A DNA stretch of 45,877 bases, taken from contig JBEIVB010000010.1 of the NCBI GenBank assembly GCA_040374085.1, forward strand, positions 1 to 45,877. Reading direction: 5' to 3'. Made by a program: the position numbers and the translations under genes. The notes below the pieces were generated by a model. That model had not been told where the DNA came from. It was given only the letters and a program-made list of their open reading frames with translations, and ran no database searches. The stretch's first letter is position 1. The number at the start of each line of letters is the position of its first letter. This DNA is from JBEIVB01 sp040374085 (lineage in GTDB: Bacteria > Bacteroidota > Bacteroidia > UBA4408). This document shows, in pieces, positions 40,409-45,877 of this stretch.

Positions 40409-42301
40409 TTATTTGGAAAGTTTGATGGTTGTTCTGCGGTTTTCCTGGTGCCGAGCATCGGAACACTTTACACCATCTTTACATTCGTTTACCAGTTGCG
40501 ACTCTCCGTATCCAACAGAAGTTACACGAGATTTGTCGATGCCGGATTTTATGAGGTAGTCTGAACAAGTCTTGGCACGCTTTTCCGATAGTTTTTGGTT
40601 GTATTTATCTGTGCCCCGACTGTCGGTGTGACTTCCCAATTCAATCTTCAACGTTGGATTGTCTTTCAGCAAAGCAACAACTTTGTCCAGCTCTGCTTTG
40701 CCTTCTTTACGAAGCTTGTATTTATTATAATCATACAGCACATCTTTCGCATCCAGCACAATTGGCTTCTCTATGACCTTCTCTATTGCCGCCAACTCAA
40801 AGTCGTTTAATATGTCGGCATTGGTTTCAGCATTCTTGGTTGAGAATGCCGCTGACTTATTAAGGAAATCAGTCTTACGCGCCATCAACTGGTAATCGCT
40901 CTCCAACGTGAGCTTGTAGGTATACATACCGTCTGCGTCGGTGAAGATGCTGTCAACACTGCTTGCGGAATTGTTGGTAAGAATGATGGTTGCATTCTGA
41001 AGAGGAGCACCGTTGCTGGTAACCCGACCCTTGGCATTCATAACCGGAGGATTGATCACCACATTGTAAATCCGGTCTGGTCCGTTTCGATTTGAGGAAA
41101 CATAACCGGTTTTGCCATCCTCTGCCAGCACAAAGCCAAAATCATCGGCCTTAGTATTCAAAGGATAATTTAAGTTCATTGGATTGTTCCACTTACCACC
41201 GGAGTTCCGGGTAAGAAACACATCGAGTCCGCCAAGGTTCTTGTGACCGTTTGAGGCAAAATAGAGCTTCCCGCCTTTTGCGGCAACTGGAAAACGCTCA
41301 TCCATTGCTGTATTTATTGGCGCACCTAAGTTCTCAGGCTTGGTCCAACGGCCGCTTTCATAACGGGTTACATATAAATCATATCCACCCAATCCACCCG
41401 GCATATCCGATGCAAAAAACAGAGTTTTGCCATCCTCAGTAAGAGAAGGGTGTTGATTGGAATAATCAGGACTGTTGTAGGGGAAAGATCCGCTTGCCAT
41501 CCATTCAGCACCGGCAAGTGAGTCGCGACCTATCATGGAGTTGATAACCTTTTCGTACTTCTCCGAAGCTTTCAATCCGTTGGTATTGCTGGTGGTAAAG
41601 TAGGCTATGTTTCCCTCTCTGTTAAAGGTTGCAGAACCTTGATGATATTTGTCGTTGATGGCACCTTTCAGTTTCTCTGCCGTGCCAAAACGACCATCCT
41701 TTTCCTTCTTAACAAAGTAAATGTCCTGATAAGAATTCATGGTACCCGGATTTACTTTTCCACCACGAGCAGAAGTTTCTCCAACGAATACCAGTCCGTC
41801 TTTGTAAATAACAGGGGAATAGGCATTGTTGAAACCGCCAATGCCCGCATCCTGAAGGCTATAACGCATGGTGTCTTTGGTGAATTGAGCCAAATCGCCG
41901 CATGAATTCAGAAGCAATTGAGCGGCATAATCACCGGGCTTATCGTTCAGATAAGACGTGAACTGGGACTTGGCGTCGCCGTACTTGCCCATATTCATTA
42001 AAATCTTCCCGTAGCTCAAATGATTCATCGGGTCAAGCTTTGCCCCATCGTCTTTCATGCCCGCAGCAAAATACTTGTCTGCATTGGCGTAATCGTTCAT
42101 GTTGCGGTAACTGTTTGCCAGCTTCAATGCAAGCTCCGGAGTGGGCTTTTTGCTGTATGCCTTTTCATAAAGCCGAGCAGCCTTAGCGTATCCAAAACGC
42201 TCAAATTGGGCGTCTCCGCGCTCAGTATAGTAGCGGGCGCAACCAGAAAGCATTATGGCTGCACTAATAAAGACAATCACTCCACCAAGAAAGTTCCTCA
42301 T
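40409..42301 (-). CDS. PorE-like OmpA-family lipoprotein (TPR, beta-propeller, CRD, OmpA)
   Basis: A 630-residue lipoprotein, MRNFLGGVIVFISAAIMLSGC (Cys21). Domain order: TPR (about 25-130; YAKAARLYEKAY, YANADKYFAAG), a PD40-type beta-propeller (about 150-420; HPSLTEDGKTLFFASDMPGGLGG and FPVAAKGGKLYFASNG), a carboxypeptidase-regulatory-like domain (about 430-500), and an OmpA peptidoglycan-binding domain (about 520-630; GSHTDSRGTDKYNQKLSEKRA). This is the architecture of PorE, which anchors the type IX secretion machinery to peptidoglycan. The start at 42301 is preferred because it opens the lipoprotein signal. Last gene of the T9SS module. Confidence 0.9.
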   Translation of the reverse strand: MRNFLGGVIVFISAAIMLSGCARYYTERGDAQFERFGYAKAARLYEKAYSKKPTPELALKLANSYRNMNDYANADKYFAAGMKDDGAKLDPMNHLSYGKILMNMGKYGDAKSQFTSYLNDKPGDYAAQLLLNSCGDLAQFTKDTMRYSLQDAGIGGFNNAYSPVIYKDGLVFVGETSARGGKVNPGTMNSYQDIYFVKKEKDGRFGTAEKLKGAINDKYHQGSATFNREGNIAYFTTSNTNGLKASEKYEKVINSMIGRDSLAGAEWMASGSFPYNSPDYSNQHPSLTEDGKTLFFASDMPGGLGGYDLYVTRYESGRWTKPENLGAPINTAMDERFPVAAKGGKLYFASNGHKNLGGLDVFLTRNSGGKWNNPMNLNYPLNTKADDFGFVLAEDGKTGYVSSNRNGPDRIYNVVINPPVMNAKGRVTSNGAPLQNATIILTNNSASSVDSIFTDADGMYTYKLTLESDYQLMARKTDFLNKSAAFSTKNAETNADILNDFELAAIEKVIEKPIVLDAKDVLYDYNKYKLRKEGKAELDKVVALLKDNPTLKIELGSHTDSRGTDKYNQKLSEKRAKTCSDYLIKSGIDKSRVTSVGYGESQLVNECKDGVKCSDARHQENRRTTIKLSK

Positions 42302-42366
42302 AATAAATAGGTTGTGGTTGTTCGGAATTAACCTGCGATGCATATTGAGGTTGATTTTCCCGTTTT

Positions 42367-43278
42367 TTAAAAATAACGTGGGTTCTTAATCTTCATGATG
42401 TCGCTTCCAAAATCATAACCGAGCATGATCTCAAAAGATCCATTGGTTAAGCGACCCAATTTGGTAAAGGAGTAGTCATAACTACCCCCAATGCGTAACT
42501 GTCGAGTAAGTTGATACTCCAACAAGGCAACAACCGCATCATTGGTCCTGTATGAAACGCCAAGCCAAACGGTCTCTCTAAATAAAGCGTTCACATTAAG
42601 GTCGGCCTGAACAGGAGCACCAGGAAGGTATTTCACCAAAAACGAGGGCTTCAGCATAATGTCGGTACCTACATCAAACACATAACCTCCAGTTAAAAGA
42701 TAATGACGCTTCATGAAAGTGAACTTGTCCAGATCGGCATCCCACTTTTTAGTAGGCTCTTTCCCAATTAGAGTTGGTATCGAGAAGCCCAGGTAGGATT
42801 TCTTGGTGTAGTAGTAAACCCCAAATCCAAACTTCGGTGCCCAAAAGCTGTTGGCAGCTAACGCCGGATCACTTCCATCCCAGGCAAACGGTGTGCGACG
42901 AATGCTGTTGTACATACCCCCGCTGATGCCAAAAGACAATTTGCCTTTCTCGCTCACTTTAACATGATACGCCGCATTCAACAAGATGTTGTTTGATCCG
43001 GTTGAACCCACATTGTCGTTGGCAAACACAAGACCTAACCCCAATCTCTTATTCAATACCGACCCGTCTACACCCAATACGTTGGTCTTGGGAGCACCAT
43101 CAAAACCCACCCATTGATTGCGGTGAACAAAGGTTGCACTGGCATACTTGTGACTTCCTGCATAGGCAGGATTTAAAAACAACCCATTAAACATGTAATG
43201 GCTTAACATTGGGTCCTGCTGCGCTCGGACCCCTTGACAAAGGCCTATTAATGCAATGAAGAGGAGTAATCGATTCAT
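42367..43278 (-). CDS. PorP/SprF family type IX secretion outer-membrane protein
   Basis: A 303-residue outer-membrane protein of the PorP/SprF family. The mature start QQDPMLSHYMFNGLFLNPAYAGSHKY, followed by HRNQWVGFDGAP, is diagnostic. SprF-like proteins help secrete or anchor substrates with the type B gliding-motility C-terminal domain. The start at 43278 begins the signal peptide (MNRLLLFIALIGLCQGVRAQ); an ATG at 43299 would add seven polar residues. It lies 43 bp after the repeat-rich surface protein gene and 65 bp before the PorE-like gene. Confidence 0.9.
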   Translation of the reverse strand: MNRLLLFIALIGLCQGVRAQQDPMLSHYMFNGLFLNPAYAGSHKYASATFVHRNQWVGFDGAPKTNVLGVDGSVLNKRLGLGLVFANDNVGSTGSNNILLNAAYHVKVSEKGKLSFGISGGMYNSIRRTPFAWDGSDPALAANSFWAPKFGFGVYYYTKKSYLGFSIPTLIGKEPTKKWDADLDKFTFMKRHYLLTGGYVFDVGTDIMLKPSFLVKYLPGAPVQADLNVNALFRETVWLGVSYRTNDAVVALLEYQLTRQLRIGGSYDYSFTKLGRLTNGSFEIMLGYDFGSDIMKIKNPRYF

Positions 43279-43321
43279 GGTCTGATTTCTAGTGGTCATG
43301 GCTTCGAGTCTTTTTATATCA

Positions 43322-45877
43322 TTAACGACGTAAGTCCACATAACCTTTTAGCTGTTGTGATGCTCCGTTGGATCGCACATTCACCACCACAAAATAGGTG
43401 CCATCCGCTAGGCTTTCTCCTGAATTGCTGAGGCCTTCCCAGTCATTGGCGTATCCGGTTTTGCTGTATACCACATTACCCCAGCGATTGTAGATGGTGA
43501 TGTCGTTGTCTGGGTACAATTCGATGCTTCCTATAATGAATTGATCGTTCTTGCCATCGTTGTTCGGAGAGAATCCACTGGATAGCTTAAATTCTTTGGG
43601 CTCGGTTAGGATAATGCTTGCCTCAGCTGTACATCCCCCGGCATCGGTTACCAATACGGTATAAACACCTGCCTTTAATCCAATCAAATCTTCTGAGCTG
43701 CCAATAAAGCCAGCACCCTCCTTGGTCCAGTTGAACTGGAATGGCGCAAGGCCACCGGAAACGGTCAAATCAATTTGTCCATCAGAAGCGCCGGGCAAGC
43801 TCACATTGTGCCCTCCAGGATTAAAGATCGGTGAAGTGAGATTCAGGGTAATGGTTGGAGAAGGGGTTAGGTTCACCACCAAGGTATCGGAGTTCTTAGA
43901 ACATCCAAATGAGTTGGTTACGGTTAAGTAGTAACTGCCCGGACCAATCACCCTAATGGATTGAGTGGTTTCTCCCTGAGACCATTGATAATTGGCGGCA
44001 GATGCAGCCGTCAAGGTTATGAAACTGCCCGAATTACATGGACTGAGGGCACCATCAACGGTAAAGGTTGGCTTAACAACCGTATCCTGTGCAACAACAT
44101 TTGTCGAAGGGAACGATGCTCGGGTACAACCATTTGAGCCGGTTACCACAACATAATAGTCTCCAGACTGATTTACCACAACAGAGGAGTTGCTGCCAAT
44201 ATTTATGTCAGGATTGCCATTTAGACCAACCTTGAACCAAGTGTATGAAGCAGCTGCCGGAGCCTGAAGAAGAACGGAGTCGCCTTTACAGAAGGTAGTA
44301 TTACCAATTGCAGTTATCACTGCAGATGGCGGGAAATTGAGGGTTACAACAAACGGTGTTGATGTGGCCGAGCACTGCCCATTGCTAACCGTTACAGTGT
44401 AGGAACCAGGATTGGAAACAATGACGCTTTGGGATTGGAATCCATTCGGGTTCCAAGTATTTCCTGTTGCGCTGCTAGAGGTAAGGGTTATGGATTGCCC
44501 GTTGCAAATGTTGCCGCTTCCGCTCGAGGTAATCACGGGTGTTGGTAAGCCAGGCAATACGTTCACCCCGGTAACAGGAGAGAGAATCTGACAGCCTTGA
44601 GCCGTGGTGATGGTAACAGAATAATTACCGGTCTGAGTTACAGAAATGGTTTGTGAGGTTTCACCGGTTGACCACAAGTAAGCCGTGCCGGTAGTCGCAG
44701 TCAAATCAACCGATCCGCCCTGACAGAAGGTAGTAGGACCACTTGCGGTAACCGAACCTATGGCAGATGTGGTGATAATGGTTACAACAGCAGAGCCGGT
44801 TGAACTGCCGCAAGCATTAGTAACTGTTACCGTGTAGGTTCCACTGGTGCTTGCTGTAATAACCGGGGTAGTCTCGCCGCCCGGACTCCATAAATAGGAA
44901 GCCCCGGGATTTCCAGCATCCAACGTTACGGTTCCGTTGCATTGAACAAAAGGTCCTCCAAGATTCACAACCGGAAAATTTCCATTGCTGTTTACAACTG
45001 CAGAGCCTGTAGCCGAACAACCCTGAGCAGAGGTAACAACAACGGTGTATGTACCATTGGCAATCGCATTAAAGGTTTGGGAGAATCCTTGGCCGCTGTT
45101 CCAGTTGTAGGTTGATCCCGGATTGCCGGCATCCAACACAACACCGCCACACTGAGCATAAGGTCCACCAAGGTTCACAACCGGAATGGTATTAATGGTT
45201 ACCAGAGCAGACCCGGTACTGCTTCCACAGGTATTGGTTACGGTTACCTGGTAGGTACCCGATGCAACTGCAGAAATGGTCTGGGTAGTTTCACCACCCG
45301 GGCTCCATAGATACGATGAACCTGCATTGCCAGCGTCCAAGGTTACGTTTCCACCGCATTGAGGAGTCGTGTTGGATAGATTCACAACAGGAGCTCCCGG
45401 AGTGATGGTAACCACACTGGATCCAGATCCGGTACATCCATCTGCATTTGTAACAACAACAGAATAGGTCCCGGTTGAAGAAGCAGAAATCGTTTGTGTT
45501 GTTTGGCCACCCGGACTCCATAAGTAAGTTGATCCGGGGTTTTCCGCATCAAGCAATACAGGAATACAGGAAGAGGACGAAGGCACCAAGTTTACAACAG
45601 GAGTTGAGTTGATGGTAACCACCGCGGAACCGTTTGAACTGCCGCAGGCATTGGTTACCGTTACGCTGTACGCTCCTGATGTACTGGCCGTAATCACTTG
45701 GGTGGTTTCTCCATTCGACCAAGCAAAGGTTGCTCCGGCATTGCCCGCATCCAACGTTACCGTGCCGCCGCACTGAGGTGCAGGGTTCGTTAACGCAACC
45801 GTTGGAGCAGAATTAATGGTTACCTGAACAGAGGCGGTTGCAGAACAGCCATCGCTGTTGGTTACAACAACCGTATA
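43322..45877 (-). CDS. Repeat-rich T9SS surface protein with gliding-motility C-terminal domain (5'-truncated)
   Basis: The last 851 residues of a large secreted protein; the frame is open to the right edge. Nine immunoglobulin/PKD-like units of 68-81 residues, each starting with a Y-[TSQ]-V-x-V-T strand and containing QCGGTVTLDAGN-like and YLWSPGGETT blocks, are followed by one SprB-like unit (about 43667-43933). The C-terminus (GFSPNNDGKNDQF, then ITIYNRWGNVVY, then LADGTYFVVV) is the type B gliding-motility-associated secretion signal. The first six units alternate between a TNACGSS-type and a DGC-type turn. Likely a surface adhesin exported by T9SS with help from the neighbouring SprF-like protein. 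Confidence 0.9.
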   Translation of the reverse strand, partial: YTVVVTNSDGCSATASVQVTINSAPTVALTNPAPQCGGTVTLDAGNAGATFAWSNGETTQVITASTSGAYSVTVTNACGSSNGSAVVTINSTPVVNLVPSSSSCIPVLLDAENPGSTYLWSPGGQTTQTISASSTGTYSVVVTNADGCTGSGSSVVTITPGAPVVNLSNTTPQCGGNVTLDAGNAGSSYLWSPGGETTQTISAVASGTYQVTVTNTCGSSTGSALVTINTIPVVNLGGPYAQCGGVVLDAGNPGSTYNWNSGQGFSQTFNAIANGTYTVVVTSAQGCSATGSAVVNSNGNFPVVNLGGPFVQCNGTVTLDAGNPGASYLWSPGGETTPVITASTSGTYTVTVTNACGSSTGSAVVTIITTSAIGSVTASGPTTFCQGGSVDLTATTGTAYLWSTGETSQTISVTQTGNYSVTITTAQGCQILSPVTGVNVLPGLPTPVITSSGSGNICNGQSITLTSSSATGNTWNPNGFQSQSVIVSNPGSYTVTVSNGQCSATSTPFVVTLNFPPSAVITAIGNTTFCKGDSVLLQAPAAASYTWFKVGLNGNPDINIGSNSSVVVNQSGDYYVVVTGSNGCTRASFPSTNVVAQDTVVKPTFTVDGALSPCNSGSFITLTAASAANYQWSQGETTQSIRVIGPGSYYLTVTNSFGCSKNSDTLVVNLTPSPTITLNLTSPIFNPGGHNVSLPGASDGQIDLTVSGGLAPFQFNWTKEGAGFIGSSEDLIGLKAGVYTVLVTDAGGCTAEASIILTEPKEFKLSSGFSPNNDGKNDQFIIGSIELYPDNDITIYNRWGNVVYSKTGYANDWEGLSNSGESLADGTYFVVVNVRSNGASQQLKGYVDLRR
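43934..45877 (-). repeat. Tandem Ig/PKD-like coding repeats in the surface protein
   Basis: Nine units of 69, 68, 71, 68, 71, 71, 74, 81 and 75 codons, reading from the right edge. Units 1-6 are close to one another and alternate between two subtypes, giving a higher-order period of about 140 residues (about 420 bp). Units 7-9 are more divergent. Confidence 0.85.

Noticed and set aside
43934..45877. Regularly spaced similar DNA blocks that could suggest a CRISPR array
   Set aside because: The spacing is about 205-245 bp, the blocks stay in one reading frame, and they encode Ig/PKD-like domains of a surface protein.

Overview
The window is 45.9 kb of a Bacteroidota chromosome, most likely from an environmental, free-living lineage. 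The evidence is a TonB/ExbB/ExbD/ExbD cluster, a type IX secretion (T9SS) module (gliding-motility-type C-terminal domain, PorP/SprF-like protein, PorE-like OmpA lipoprotein), an outer-membrane beta-barrel receptor of the Bacteroidota kind, and promoters of the TAnnTTTG type instead of TATAAT boxes with Shine-Dalgarno sites. Almost all of the sequence is coding. No tRNA, rRNA, insertion sequence, prophage or CRISPR array is visible, and the longest gap between genes is 285 bp (4230-4514).

Layout. 1-1184 (+): the 3' part of an RluB/RsuA pseudouridine synthase and a coupled DUF6973 secreted protein. 1248-4229 (-): exbB-exbD-exbD-tonB, ended by an intrinsic terminator. 4515-5349: a divergent pair, SPOR protein and DUF4296 lipoprotein. 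5367-9563 (-): pth-tatD-small membrane protein-PstS-like lipoprotein-TPR protein. 9659-14037 (+): M61 peptidase-DUF2461-coaD-degenerate TlpA-like protein, the last three joined by overlapping start/stop codons. 14155-17990 (+): pirin and a large outer-membrane beta-barrel protein. 17978-22394: a NUDIX hydrolase divergent from pyrE-SRPBCC-mutS, with an imperfect palindrome filling the shared promoter region. 22391-29934 (-): tig-clpP-clpX, then murA, then rfbA-epimerase-polyprenyl synthase. 29969-39335 (-): rbfA-methyltransferase-LolC/FtsX-like permease, followed by a tightly coupled six-gene cassette. 39434-40279 (+): a DUF6089-like outer-membrane protein. 40409-45877 (-): the T9SS module, cut by the window edge.

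The most interesting region is 29969-36934. Six genes (wHTH-nucleotidyltransferase, B12-binding radical SAM, methyltransferase, second B12-binding radical SAM, multi-pass GT39-like protein, GT4 glycosyltransferase) run in one direction with every stop overlapping the next start. The two radical SAM proteins are recognisable paralogues. The set looks like one biosynthetic pathway at the inner membrane, perhaps for a modified glycolipid or lipid-linked sugar; I do not recognise it as a characterised system, and its product is unknown.

Other points worth attention: a TAnnTTTG-type box lies only 4-6 nt before the start codon of at least seven genes, which suggests leaderless mRNAs; MurA has Asp in place of the fosfomycin-target Cys; the gene coupled to coaD seems to encode a thioredoxin-like fold without the CxxC; and the T9SS surface protein has alternating repeat subtypes that form a two-domain period. 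Starts were chosen from signal peptides, family alignment and overlap with neighbours, so several differ from the longest reading frame.
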